Assembly (NCBI GenBank): GCA_963513935.1
Contig: OY740769.1
Coordinates: forward strand, 68,778,984-68,842,983
DNA from: Aphrophora alni
Lineage: Eukaryota; Arthropoda; Insecta; Hemiptera; Aphrophoridae
Length of the DNA stretch: 64,000 nt
Direction of reading: 5' to 3'
The notes under the pieces were generated by a model. It was given only the letters and a program-made list of their open reading frames with translations, was not told the origin of the DNA and did no database searches. Both the position numbers and the translations under genes were made by a program. This document shows, one piece after another, positions 24,745 to 35,999 of the stretch. Within the stretch, counting starts at the first letter, position 1. Each line of letters starts with the position of its first letter.

Positions 24745-24778
24745 AGTTGAACATCAGTCACTGCTTGTTGTGGACGTG
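24745..24778 (+). promoter_or_regulatory. Candidate Inr/DPE core promoter of the transposase
   Basis: CCAGTT (A at 24745) resembles the arthropod initiator. GGACGTG begins at 24772, exactly +28 from that A, the position and consensus of the downstream promoter element. A second initiator-like TCAGTC lies at 24754. No TATA box is evident. This is a pattern match only. Confidence 0.45.
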
Positions 24779-24880
24779 ACTTTTTGAATTAATTGCTCAA
24801 TTGCATGGTTTTGTAATATATTTTTAGTTTGACCATTTATTGACGAATCTCATTTAAACTTCGTACACCTGTTATTTAAG
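24745..24880 (+). other. Candidate 5'UTR exon of the transposase
   Basis: It runs from the putative initiator to a consensus donor, AAG|GTAAGT, at 24880/24881. It is non-coding, because stops occur in all frames. Confidence 0.5.
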
Positions 24881-25857
24881 GTAAGTTCTTTAATTACATT
24901 AATCTTGGTTAGTTATATATTTCTAAATTCCAGTTTAAAAAAATTGCTTAAGTACAAAAAGCCTTAAGAATTTGTATTTTTTTCTCAAATTCAAATTTTA
25001 ATAAGCTTTATGAAGGTGTGTCAGGCACTGTCGGGCACTTCTTTTACCAGAATCTGAACATTCATGCTCTGGTAAGACCAATGGAAAGAAAATAATTTGC
25101 GCATATATGTGCCATTTTTATTTGTGATTTTTTTTTAATTCAATGTTTTTTATCTACGAAAAAGTACTTGATTTTGATGATCTGACTATTCAATATTTTC
25201 TCTAGTAAAACATTAACCTAATACACTTTTATGCACTCTGTTATTTTTATGTGTGTAGTTTTATGTGTGTTATTACATGTTAACTTATATTTGTGTATTC
25301 ATATAAAAAATTAGCTAATTTCCATAGGAAGAAAATTAGATATTTGAGCAAACTCAGACCTGATAGTGCAAAATGAGCACTGATCATGACATCTAGAACA
25401 CGTCTTGTGCCTTCATTCATAACTATATTTATACGTGAAGAATTTTATTAAATTATGTATAAGACTTTTTTTAAATCATTGGGTACCAAAGTCATTAAAA
25501 AGTACGGTATGTGACACATTTATGATCCCATAGAATCTGTTAATGGATTACCTTTGTCCTCTTATAACTTATTTTTTTCTTTTATTAGACAAAATTAATT
25601 ATTACTGTAATTAAATATTAATTCAATTTCATAGTTAACATTTAGTATATAAACTTTAAGTATAACTTTAATAAAAACACATAATATGAAGAGATTAGGA
25701 AATTCACACTTACACGTCAGCAATGCAGCTGGGTGTTGCAATTATGTAATACGTTTTAAATAAGTAACTTTTTTTACTCAATTTCATAAGCCAATAACTA
25801 CCCAATATTCTTGTTTAACCTAGGAGTGTGTTATTATTATTATTGATTGCTTTTCAG
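24881..25857 (+). other. Candidate 5'UTR intron (977 bp)
   Basis: Donor GTAAGT at 24881 and acceptor GATTGCTTTTCAG ending at 25857. The acceptor lies 9 bases before the ATG at 25867, so the upstream in-frame ATG at 25828 falls in the intron's pyrimidine-rich end. Confidence 0.65.
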
Positions 25858-25866
25858 ATTTTGAAG

Positions 25867-27903
25867 ATGGAAGTTGAGTATACTAGAAGGTCGCTTTACA
25901 ACTTTTTCAAAGAATCTCCCGAACGAACAATAGAGGACAAGCTCCAGTTCATGGAAAGAAGAGTAGCTGTTATGACGAACTGCCCCGGTGACCAGCAAGG
26001 CTCACTCACTCGCTTATTAAGGTATTTTAAGTCCGATTTTAAAAGAAGGTGGTCTTTAGCTAACAGGAAAGAAGAAAGGTTCCTACAAAACAATTTTGAT
26101 TGGCTGTCAGGAATAGTTATGATACCCAGTTTTCCATTAGTTAGCCCAGGCCCTGGCAGACCGAAAAAAGATTTTGTAGAGGCTAGTGGAAGGTCCAAAC
26201 GCAGGAAAACGGAGTCACTACGGAAACATTCTACCTCTGAGCTTACTTATGCTGCATCGATGAGTCAGAGAGCTTCAGGAAATAACGATGCTGCAGAATT
26301 AATACAAAAAATTACTGAAACCCCCACAAAGGCAGCCAAATTTAAAAAAGCCCTTTCAATGAGTCAAAAAACCAAGGTTGCTAAACATACACCTTCACAG
26401 GCCCTTGCTATTTTTGTTGATGCAGAATTAACAAGAAAGCAATATGAAGTCATTCAGTCTGCCAACAAAAATGTGTATCCTTGCTACTCATTGATAAAAA
26501 AAGCTAAAAAGGAGTGCTACCCAAAAGAAGAGTCTATATGTGTAAGTGAAACATTAGCTGAAGTTAAGCTACAAGCCTTATTAGACCACACTTGTTCTCG
26601 TTTATGTAAATACTTAGAAGATGTCCTAGAAGTTTTACCTTTAGAGGAAAAGCACAACTTAGAACTCATGTTAAAATGGGGATGTGATGGATCACAGCAA
26701 TCACAGTTTAAGCAAAAGTTCCAAAACCTAAGTGATAGTGATTCTAATATTTTTCAAAGTTCTCTTGTGCCTTTACAGCTAATTTCTAAGGTAAATGGAA
26801 AGAAACGAATCATTTGGCAAAACCCGACTCCTTCCTCCACAAGGTTTTGCAGACCGATCCGAATAAGATTTATTCATGAAACTACTGACGTAACTACAGA
26901 GGAAATTCAATATATAGAAAGATATATAGAAATGTTAAACAGAACCGATATACAAACTGATGACGAGGTTATGAAGATAAAACACACATTGTTTTTAACA
27001 ATGGTTGATGGGAAAGTATGTAATGCTGCCACAGGAACAACATCAACTATGAGGTGCTATATTTGTGGTCAAACTTCAAAAGATTTCAACAAATTGAACA
27101 GGAACTTCACAGAAAACCCAGAAAGTTTGAGGTTTGGTTTGTCAATTCTGCATAGTAGAATAAGGTTTTTTGAGTCAATCATTCACTTGTCATATAGAAT
27201 CCCAATTGGAAAATGGCAAGCAAGAAGTGAAGAAGACAAGAGCATAGTAGCAGAAACGAAAAGAAAAATTCAAATTTCCTTTAAAGAAGAGCTGGGATTG
27301 CTTGTTGATGTCCCGAAGCAGGGGTTAGGAAACACAAACGATGGTAATACGTCAAGACGCTTTTTTAATTCCCCTGAAATTGCATCGCGAATAACTGGAG
27401 TGAATGAAGACCTTATTAAAAGGCTAAAAGTAATATTGGAAGTCCTATCTAGTGGTCATCATATTGACGAAGTGAAATTTGACTTATATGCTGATGAAAC
27501 TGCAAGACTTTATGTCAACCTTTACGGATGGCATCCAATGACTCCAACACTGCATAAAATTTTGATACATGGAGCAACGGTGATAAAAAATGCCATTCTC
27601 CCCATTGGTCAACTATCAGAAGAAGCTGCTGAAGCAAGAAACAAACATTTTAGGATGTACAGAGTAGCATATTCTAGAAAGTTCAACAGGGAAGTATGCA
27701 ACAGAGATGTCCTCAATAGACTGCTTTTGAGCAGTGATCCTCTGTTAAGCTGCTCACGTTCGAAATCAAGAAAAAAAAGTCAGCCATTTTCAAGTGAAAC
27801 ACTGAAGCTTCTCCTTCCCGAGCAATCTGTCTACGACTCAGAAGAAGATGAGGATCTAGATGATGGAGAAGAAAAGGAAATAGACTTTGAAGAATCTGAT
27901 TAG
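25867..27903 (+). CDS. Transib transposase, RAG1-like (678 aa)
   Basis: It would cut at the element's ends and paste it into GC-rich 5-bp targets, acting in the nucleus. The N-terminal 130 residues hold a GRPKK hook (97-101), comparable to the GGRPR motif of the RAG1 nonamer-binding domain, and a basic RSKRRK (109-114). The core follows: WGCDGS (D274) matches RAG1 D600, TMVDGK (D381) matches D708, and SEEAAEARNK (E589) matches E962. Zinc ligands CYIC (C397, C400) and HKILIH (H563, H568) match RAG1 C727/C730 and H937/H942 with identical internal spacing. Other conserved-looking blocks are PSSTRFCRPI (322-331), GNTNDGNT (488-495) and LPIGQLSEEA (578-587). The tail (657-677) is strongly acidic. 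I chose the ATG at 25867 because it follows a splice acceptor. Starting at 25828 would add 13 hydrophobic residues encoded by the intron end. There are no stops or frameshifts. Confidence 0.93.
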   Translation: MEVEYTRRSLYNFFKESPERTIEDKLQFMERRVAVMTNCPGDQQGSLTRLLRYFKSDFKRRWSLANRKEERFLQNNFDWLSGIVMIPSFPLVSPGPGRPKKDFVEASGRSKRRKTESLRKHSTSELTYAASMSQRASGNNDAAELIQKITETPTKAAKFKKALSMSQKTKVAKHTPSQALAIFVDAELTRKQYEVIQSANKNVYPCYSLIKKAKKECYPKEESICVSETLAEVKLQALLDHTCSRLCKYLEDVLEVLPLEEKHNLELMLKWGCDGSQQSQFKQKFQNLSDSDSNIFQSSLVPLQLISKVNGKKRIIWQNPTPSSTRFCRPIRIRFIHETTDVTTEEIQYIERYIEMLNRTDIQTDDEVMKIKHTLFLTMVDGKVCNAATGTTSTMRCYICGQTSKDFNKLNRNFTENPESLRFGLSILHSRIRFFESIIHLSYRIPIGKWQARSEEDKSIVAETKRKIQISFKEELGLLVDVPKQGLGNTNDGNTSRRFFNSPEIASRITGVNEDLIKRLKVILEVLSSGHHIDEVKFDLYADETARLYVNLYGWHPMTPTLHKILIHGATVIKNAILPIGQLSEEAAEARNKHFRMYRVAYSRKFNREVCNRDVLNRLLLSSDPLLSCSRSKSRKKSQPFSSETLKLLLPEQSVYDSEEDEDLDDGEEKEIDFEESD

Positions 27904-28146
27904 CTTCGCGCACAAAACACAGTAAAATAGGTCAAATGTACCATTATGACTTTAATTTCAATTTATTTGAAAATGTTACTATAAAATGTAAAATATTACA
28001 ATGTTATTAAGATGTTTTTTCCCACCTGTAAATATTTATAAATACAACAATATTATTTTAGTATCTTTTTGTCTTTTATGCCTTTTTTGTAAGCACATAA
28101 AACTAAAAATTTATTATTAAAACTGTTTTACAAATCAAGCATTAGT

Positions 28147-28156
28147 AATAAATAAA
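28147..28156 (+). terminator. Poly(A) signals of the transposase
   Basis: Two overlapping AATAAA hexamers about 245 bases after the stop codon, just before the foldback begins. Confidence 0.5.
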
Positions 28157-28163
28157 GTGTAAT

Positions 28164-28365
28164 AATAATATTTAGTGTACTTATCCGCAAAAACTCTGAT
28201 ATTAAACTAATTTTGGAACACGTTAATGCTTTTCAAACACATAATTTTTTATGTAAAAAAAAAAAAAAATAATAATTAAAAAAATATGTGTTTGAAAAGC
28301 ATCAAAGTATGCGAAAAGTAGTTTAATATCAGAGCTTTTGCGTAAAAAGTACACTAAATATTATT
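28164..28365. repeat. Foldback with ~88-bp arms inside the 3' end of the Transib element
   Basis: The left arm (28164-28251) and right arm (28277-28365) are reverse complements with a few mismatches. Shared blocks include TTTAGTGTAC, CTCTGATATTAAACTA and TGCTTTTCAAACACATA. About 25 A-rich bases form the loop. It could be a small foldback transposon inserted here or part of the element's own transposition signals. Transcribed, it would make a long hairpin. Confidence 0.85.
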
Positions 28366-28398
28366 AAATTCGATTAAAAATTAAAATCACTTAAAAAA

Positions 28399-28437
28399 TA
28401 ATTTTGGCCACGTTTGGAGGTCGAATACTCCACTGTG
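28399..28437 (-). repeat. 3' terminal inverted repeat
   Basis: Read on the minus strand it begins CACAGTGGAGTATT, identical to the 5' end for 14 bases. It then diverges, apart from GGCCAAAA at positions 29-36. Positions 31-39 are CCAAAATTA. Confidence 0.9.
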
Positions 28438-28442
28438 CGCCG
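28438..28442. other. Target-site duplication, right copy (CGCCG)
   Basis: Exact repeat of 24583-24587, adjoining the end of the Transib element. Confidence 0.9.
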
Positions 28443-30111
28443 TTGGCGCCGTTATTGTATCTGAAGACACGTTTTAGGTTAGTTAGTTTGATCTGAATTG
28501 AATGTTATTTTGCTGATTTATAGTGAATAACGTTTATGAAATTGTGTTTTATATATAAATAAATAAGTGTAGTGTTTGTTATTGTGTTTGTTTAGTGAAA
28601 TTAGTTTTAGACAAGCTAAATTTAGTAACAGTGTAGGCTATGTCGATATGTGAGTTCATAACATAGGCTACATAACGAAATTTCGTTTCGTAATTTCTGA
28701 TTACAAAATGGTAAGTTATATAAAATGTTCAAGTTTACAGTTCTATTCTATGATTTATTCTCTACAATTTGGTATATAAAATTTCATTTTTGGGTAAAGG
28801 ATACATTTTAGATTGATGTTTCAAAATAGGCTAAATTTTAGTGCCGTTGTGTAGTACGGACATAAAAAAATCTATTTCATAAAAACTACTTTGAAATTGG
28901 TAAATGTTTTTACATATTTCTATTCACAACTAAATTATGAAACTTTTGTGTATTTTATATAATTAGGCCTATACATTTTTATAGTATTTATTTAGGCCTG
29001 AATTTAGAAAAACATTTTCCGTTTTTGAAATTTTTTGCTTTCTGAGCTTATAACTTTTACAATTTTGCACCAATCAAATTATTAGTTACATATATGATTA
29101 ATTTGGACCTTTTCCTAAAAAAAAGCTATGGATCACTTTATGATTGAGATAGAATTTCTATTTTTGGCGAATTTTTGAAATTATTTCACCCGATGAAAAA
29201 ACGCGAATGCGTTTTGTTAAGGCAGAGGGAGGGAAAACAAATTCGATATACTTAGTGAATGTTGTATTAAACACGGGTGATTAAATTTGAATTTGTGTTA
29301 ATATGGGTTATCTATAAGTGTTTTAGACTAAAATATAATTATGTTGTAAAACCTTTTCAAGCCATCAAACACAAACATTAAAAATGATTCAGACTACCAC
29401 TTATATGAGTTAAAAACAACAACAGAGACGGGCAAAGAACTCCAAGAATATAACATTCTTAACTGAGTCATTCCAAAGTAAACTGAAACCTCTATGTGAT
29501 ATACATTAAGGAATTGATTATCTTAATTTTATTAAATATGCAGTTATGGTTTCCAACTGATACTGATAAGTTTAATAATGTTAGCGTAGTACATTCAATA
29601 TTAACTAATTACATAAAAATACCATTTTAAACTTATATTTAAACTTAATTTTAAATTGAATTGCGATGTAAGTAATGAAAAAATCAACGTTTTAAAATAT
29701 TAAAGTATTATGAGAAACAGTGCACTATTTACAAACTTCAGTTTCCGCATTTCTGTTTAGTTATCCTGCAACTCGGTGTTCAATAAACCATACTTGTTTC
29801 CCTGGTTTACAAACGATTAGTGTTATGGTAAGCTTGCTCCATTGAGCACATTTGATTATTTGTTACTATTCTTTATATCTACTCCGCAACAAACTCAGTA
29901 AATTTTGAACAAAACTTATAATCCGCACACATTCACTGAAGAAATAAAAATGTTTAAAATTTCACCATGATGTAAAAAAAAAAAAAAAGAAAAAAAACTA
30001 AATAATTAAATAATGGACACTAAAATAATATGTTTTTCATATTATAATCTTAAAGAGCCTATTAAAGGAAAATGACTTGAAACAGTTGTTTTAACAATAT
30101 AGTTCAAACTG

Positions 30112-30113
<2 letters not shown>

Positions 30114-30158
<45 letters not shown>
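30114..30158. repeat. (AT)n microsatellite
   Basis: About 22 TA units without interruption. Confidence 0.9.
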
Positions 30159-30160
<2 letters not shown>

Positions 30161-31014
30161 AACAAGTATATACACCTTTAAAATTCCAAAATTTGTTGTT
30201 TATTACCAATTATTATTGGGAGTTTTATAAAATTTAAAATATTGTAAAAAATTTAAAGCCTTGACCACTCTCCATTAAATCTCACAAACCAAATATGCTT
30301 TATTTACCTCAAAATATATACGCACTATATAAAAAAAAAAAAATAATAATAATAAATAAAAATTCTCTTTGGTTTTTTTATTTTTAAATCGTAAACTTAG
30401 ATTTGAATATCTTCCCTCTCGAAGTTAACTAGCTACAGGCTGTTTCCAATTTTCTATTTTTTCTTTAAATCCTTCTCATTACTGTAGTTATTGTAACATC
30501 CGTCTTTCTTTGATACTAAAGCGATTTTAATTTCCGAACTGTCTCCGTTTAATAACAAAAGTTGTACAACTCATCAAACTAAAAGTAATTTCAAAATTCA
30601 ATACAACTTTATTTTGTAGTGTAAACTGTTGCATTACTTCCTGTATTGATTTGACGTGATTTAAACTTCATCTCAAACCTTAACAAATAAGAAGGGACAT
30701 CTTTGCTATCTGAATATCATTGAAATTAATTAGAAAAATCGGACGTTTCATTGTTTTATTTTTTCCGTAAACTTTTTTAGAAACTATTGTTATAATATTG
30801 AACTATTTATAAATTACACATTGTATAAACAATTTTATTTTTGGAATTTGTTTAAATTAATTATCTCTTAATTTCTAAAACCTGCTTTCATATAAACATT
30901 CGCTCAACAGATTATGTTTATAGTTAAGGGATTCTTAACATAAATATCCGAAAATGTAAGAATCTCGTTTAGTGTTATCTATTGTGAAATATATTGGAAA
31001 CAACGCGATGAAAG

Positions 31015-31018
<4 letters not shown>

Positions 31019-31096
<78 letters not shown>
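31019..31096. repeat. (AT)n microsatellite, longest in the window
   Basis: About 39 uninterrupted TA units. Confidence 0.95.
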
Positions 31097-31098
<2 letters not shown>

Positions 31099-31408
31099 CG
31101 TAAAGTGTTTTATGTAAGTTTAATGAGTTTAATGTCAGTTACTATATACGTTAAAACTGAAGTTGGCAAAAATATTAATAACAAATACTATGGCTTACCT
31201 CTTGTAAAAAATGTACACATTTATTGTCAAATGTGTGATCGTAAGATAGATTATAATTTTCTAGATTTTATAATTTCTACATTTTATAATTTCTACATAC
31301 AATTTTATTTATTTTGACAAATCAGATTTTCTAACACTCTAATGTGTAATATTATAACACTTATGTTCGAATGCTTCACAATATTCACGGTCACAAGACT
31401 GGATCTAC

Positions 31409-31617
31409 TTGAAAGTTCCTGTCAAATTCCTTTTAAAACTGTCGTTAATTTCTATGTCACAGTTACATGGTTTTTACGATGCTTTACAAGCAATTATTGT
31501 TATTGCTGTAGCATGTAGATGGGCACATTTTGTAAGAGTTCTGTGGGACTTTATGCTTTTAAGCACAGAAAATGAAGACATAAAATCTAGTGTTGGATGC
31601 AGTTATGAAAAGCTTTA
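31409..31617 (+). pseudogene. Possible BEL/Pao retrotransposon fragment
   Basis: One open segment includes SQLHGFYDALQA, which resembles the (E/Q)LHGFCDAS motif at the start of the BEL/Pao RNase H domain. Nothing else in the 69-residue segment matches that domain clearly, and no other retrotransposon domain adjoins. A chance match is quite possible. Confidence 0.3.
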
Positions 31618-33285
31618 ATCCGTGATAACGTACAAAGACAGCAGTTTCATTCACACAAACATTGGGTCACATACTCTAAATTACAAGTGTAGTTATAATT
31701 AGGTGTCTAAGGAACTATTTTGAGGAAACGTTCCTGACCAGTAAAAAAACTTGAGCACTATGTTTCGTTGGAGGAGAAAAATAAGACACAAACAATTTTT
31801 CTCGCTGGTTATCACAGATCCTAATAAAATAAGTGTAATACAGTAAATAAATATATTCCTTAATTAAGTACTATAACCTCTGAAGCTATTGTAAAAAATA
31901 CATAAATAACCTTAAAATCTAAACAACCTATTATGATACATTTAATTTGCATGGACATAGAGTAAAGTGATGAATAACATAAGTCCGCATGCGAAACACA
32001 CAAAAAAAAGAGAGACAGGCGATAAGTAAATTGAAAAATATTAAAATGAACAAAATAGCACTTAAAGTAATTTTGATATAATAAAATCGTATCGTAATTC
32101 ATAATTATTTTCTATGAATGTGTTATAGTTTGTGGTGGGACGAATAATCCAAAACTCTTCCATTGGCAGGAATTAAATTGAAATAAAGACTGTCGTAACG
32201 AGCATAGCGAGATATTTTACCTAAAAACAAAAGTAAACACAGATGGATGTTGATACAAAAACCATTTAATACTCTTAGATCCTTACGTTACAAATAAATT
32301 TAATAAATATTGTAAAGTTAAAACTAAAGCTTTTTTATTTACAGTATATTTAGGACTTCAGCTCTAATAGGACAAACATTTAATAATTGACTTAGTTGGA
32401 CTGAATACGTAACCAAAACATATAACAACATGTTTGCAAACAACTCTTTGCAAAACATTTGATTATGTCATACTTTACCTATTGTGATACTGTAGACAGT
32501 GTAATGATTGTTGAAATAGCTACTGAATTGGACTGTTATCAAAATTAATGTCTAGGATTTTTGTGCAATATAACGTACGTTGATAATAATTTTAGCAGAT
32601 ATTATAAATTTTGCTTTTGAAACTAGAAAATTCAATATAGCGACGTCATTATATACTCCACCACAACTTATAATGGCGGCGTAATTGTAAAAAATTTCGG
32701 CTTTGCCTCTAACATTAGGTCTAATATTACCATAAAGAAGGCAAAACTGCTTATTTTAATAAAACACAAAACAGTTATATATAAAACTTTCTAATATTTT
32801 TCACACGCCGATTGTGGATGTATCTCTCCAACTCTTTAAAATCTATCGAATGAGGTGTTCTGTTTATTAGGTAATGATACTGGTAAGTAAGGATTGTTAT
32901 TTGCATGAGGTGCGATGGAAAACATTTAATACTTAAATATATATAACATGTTTTTTTAAACTTTTTGTCCATAAAATGTTTTCTACTTTCGATAATAATT
33001 TAGGTTTACTCAGTGTCAAATATTAGTCAGTAATATCATAATTTTCGTTTATTTTTCTTGATTTTGTTTAAGTTCATAAATAATGATGACAGAATACTTG
33101 TTACATTAATAATATTTTTATCATTATTTATTATATATTTATTTTTTATATTAGTATGTTTATCCCTAGATACTATTATTGTTATCAGTGTTTTAGAAAT
33201 AAACATTTTTATTCTACATTTTTATTCAAGAAATTTCCTTTTATTATTCATATAGGTATTATATTGTAATGTTTACTTTGTTATT
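31618..33285. other. AT-rich stretch without recognisable gene
   Basis: No terminal repeats or protein-like segments. The words ATGGCGGC (about 32674) and AATATGGCGGT (about 57479) are short shared GC-richer motifs of unknown meaning. Confidence 0.35.
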
Positions 33286-33450
33286 TTAGTGTACTTTATG
33301 GGGAAAGTCGGCCACTCTGCCCCCTGAGCAGGCAAAATAGGCTAGGCCATGTGAGAAGCACTCACGTCCACTAACTTTTACCACAGAAGCAACGATCGTC
33401 TGGTCCGAGACTGTGTGTTACAGCCGTAAACTCATATATTGGATACTAGT
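33286..33450. other. GC-richer island, unrecognised
   Basis: The block around GGGGAAAGTCGGCCACTC and GCAGGCAAAATAGGCTAGGC contrasts with the AT-rich surroundings. It has no open frame or tRNA-like boxes that I can defend. It is probably a repeat fragment. Confidence 0.3.
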
Positions 33451-34113
33451 TTAGCTTGAATCCAAAACGATTAAAAAAAAATGTATACTGGCGATCTGGA
33501 AAATTCGATGTATAAAAATAATATTTTTAAAATCACAAACGGTCAAAATAAAAGTTATGATCACACAAATATGGAAATTATACACTCTGAACTGTTTTCT
33601 ATTTTACAACTTTTGTACGCTCAGATCTAAAACAAAATTATTAGTTCTCCCAGTTTCAAAGTAATCTTGTAATTGCATATTATATATCTGATGGGTGATG
33701 AGTGATACCTACGACTAAAGGACTGTCATTTTATACCCACTCATGATTTATACTGACATAACACACCGATGTCCTTTTTCCCTTTAATTGTATACTATAT
33801 TAATATCTTATGATACCACACTTGACGATAAAAATGTAGAATCAAATTTAAGAATCACTGTAAATGAGTTGAGCATGTTCACAATCACGTTTTAAGGAAT
33901 TTAATTTTCGTTATCACAGAACTCTGATATATACGTAAAAGGAACGTATTCATATTTTTGGATTCAGATATAACAGAAAATTATTTTTCAGTAGTATAAG
34001 GCGAAATACTAGTTTAGGACACATGAAGCAAAATTTAGGTTAATCCTTCATACAGGAGTATATTTATATATTATGAGTATTCTATTTTATTTTTGAAATG
34101 TCAAAATTACGAC

Positions 34114-34150
<37 letters not shown>

Positions 34151-35557
34151 TTTCAACACCTTTTCTCAGGTATAAGAGAAAAAATTTCTACCGTTCTAAA
34201 CATTATGTAAGAAGTGAATTTTTATTAAAAAGAAAATAAATATTAAAAAAATACTTTTATGATATTTACTTTAAACTTTAAACTAATGTGTTAACATTAC
34301 GTATTTAAGGTCACAGAAAATACGATTTGTTTTGAAAGACCGCGATTTTGTAACTTGGAACCGAATTAACTAATAAAATAAAATGAGATGCGTATTTAAA
34401 AGAAATAGTGATAAAAATGTAAGAAAATGTATAACATTTTGTAAAGTTGGAAAGGTTTTGAAATGTCCATTTAGACGTACATGGATGTTCATATAAACAA
34501 CCGATGTGCATTTGGTAACGATTGTTCAATTTGGAGACCTTGTACAATAAGGATCAAACACATAAAGGTGGAGATCACGATTGCTGTTTTCCATTACTAA
34601 ATTTGCTTACAATTTAAGGAACACACAAAAACACTCAAATCAACTGTCGTGACCTGAAGCGTATTTGTCTCCATTCTTTTTTCTCTGCGCTCTGGAGTTC
34701 ATTAAGGTTAATGGCTGCACGACGGAACCTATTGAGGATAAAGAGTATTTGAAGCTCACTAGCCTACCCACACAAAAAATTCTCCATTTAAGTAAGTGAC
34801 AATAACTTCTGGTCAATTTAATTCTATAGGAATTCAAATAGCAATTGTTCTTACTATCAGGTCGTTCAGGAATAAATAAAAAAAAAAATTAGGGATGAAT
34901 TAGCTAAAGCGAAAATAATAATACGATTAGAACAACAAATATTTTGTTACTTTAATTCAAATTGCATGCAGATAAAAATATTATTCTCTTAAAATAAGGT
35001 TTTAGATTTAAACGGAATAATGTGATTTTTGTTTTCACAATGCACCATTCAATTCTATTTTTAAAAAGGTAGAATAATATATCACATTATTTAAGTCTTT
35101 TTTGTACAAAATATTAATTATTATTATTTAAAAAATTGAAAATGCTCATTGGGAAATTTTAAAACCAAAAATAACTAAGTATCAAGTTAATTTTTCAATA
35201 ACTAAAGTTTATAAAAAATACATTAAATAAATATATTCGCTCACAGCTTCACTTATTTATCATTTAGTAATATAAGGATGACATGAAAAGAAATATTTTC
35301 CTTCTAAATCTTAAATTTCATTTTATACTATTTCACAAAATTAATATAATAATATAATCACTTTAATACTAACATGTACAAAATGCTATTCCAAAAATAT
35401 TTAGTAACACAATTTATATGCATTAGGAAAATGTATTCAATTTTACATTCTCTGTCATCTCTGTATTTGTAATTATTGATAATAATAAATATATAGTCAC
35501 ATTTGTTGGAATATCATTAAAAAACAGTTACGACAAGAATGTTATTATTGTTTTATC

Positions 35558-35618
<61 letters not shown>

Positions 35619-35999
35619 TCTAACGACATCAATCTAATCATTTACGATAAATATGATTCAATCATATCAGAAGATAAATAGTTATTTAATTCATGTAAAA
35701 TAAAATAATAACAACAACAGTTAAAAAGCAATTCATATTGGCGAAAATGTAGATGCCAGGTGTACCTTGGGAAGTTTGGAATTTAACGATATCAAAGGGA
35801 AGTGTACAAAGAAAAAACAAAAGAAAACGGGACTTTAGCCATGATGGAGCAACCGCGCCTATACACTAAAAAAACAAGTAACAGGAGAATTGGCCAAGGA
35901 CAGATGTGAATAATTTGTATTAAAAAAAAGAGAAATCAAGGGAAAAGTTAGAGTCAGCATCTGTACGTCAGAAAGGAAAGTTCCATATATGTTCTACAA
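33451..35999. other. No gene supported
   Basis: A T run (about 34120-34146) and an (AT)n run at 35562-35616 are present. The segment 34640-34840 is of more balanced composition but shows no family motif. Confidence 0.35.
35562..35616. repeat. (AT)n microsatellite
   Basis: About 27 uninterrupted TA units. Confidence 0.9.

Larger units (their letters stand above)
24588..28437 (+). mobile_element. Complete Transib (RAG1-like) DNA transposon, 3850 bp
   Basis: The element is bounded by 14-bp perfect terminal inverted repeats starting CACAGTG and by a perfect 5-bp target duplication. It contains one uninterrupted transposase gene. Upstream are a candidate core promoter and a 5'UTR intron with consensus splice sites. 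Downstream are poly(A) signals and a long foldback. It lies inside another element, which shows it is the younger of the two. An intact frame, an exact target duplication and intact catalytic residues suggest recent or present activity, which the sequence alone cannot prove. Transib elements are the established relatives of the RAG1 recombinase of jawed vertebrates. Confidence 0.93.
23960..29233. mobile_element. Older TTAA-type non-autonomous element split by the Transib insertion
   Basis: CCCTCCCTCTGCC (23964-23976) recurs inverted as GGCAGAGGGAGGG (29221-29233). TTAA stands immediately before the left repeat, as in piggyBac or Kolobok insertions, but the matching position on the right reads AAAA. 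Just inside each end is a perfect small hairpin: ACTACAAG/CTTGTAGT at 23979-23996, and AAAACGC/GCGTTTT at 29198-29215. With the Transib element and one target copy removed, about 1.4 kb remains, with no open frame. The pairing of the ends is clear, while the superfamily is uncertain. Confidence 0.55.
29234..31400. other. AT-rich stretch without recognisable gene
   Basis: Holds (AT)n runs at 30114-30158 and 31019-31096 and A-rich runs near 29974 and 30331. No coding segment is supported. Confidence 0.4.

Noticed and set aside
25828..25866. Upstream ATG adding 13 residues (MLLLLLIAFQILK) to the transposase
   Set aside because: These codons coincide with the pyrimidine-rich end of a splice acceptor (TTGCTTTTCAG). 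The ATG at 25867 begins the protein after the junction.
25896..26198. Minus-strand open frames within the transposase gene (also 27713-27913)
   Set aside because: They mirror the strongly supported plus-strand gene and have no motifs of their own.
25867..27903. Domesticated host gene derived from a transposase
   Set aside because: Terminal repeats and an exact target duplication still surround it, so it is best read as a transposon gene.
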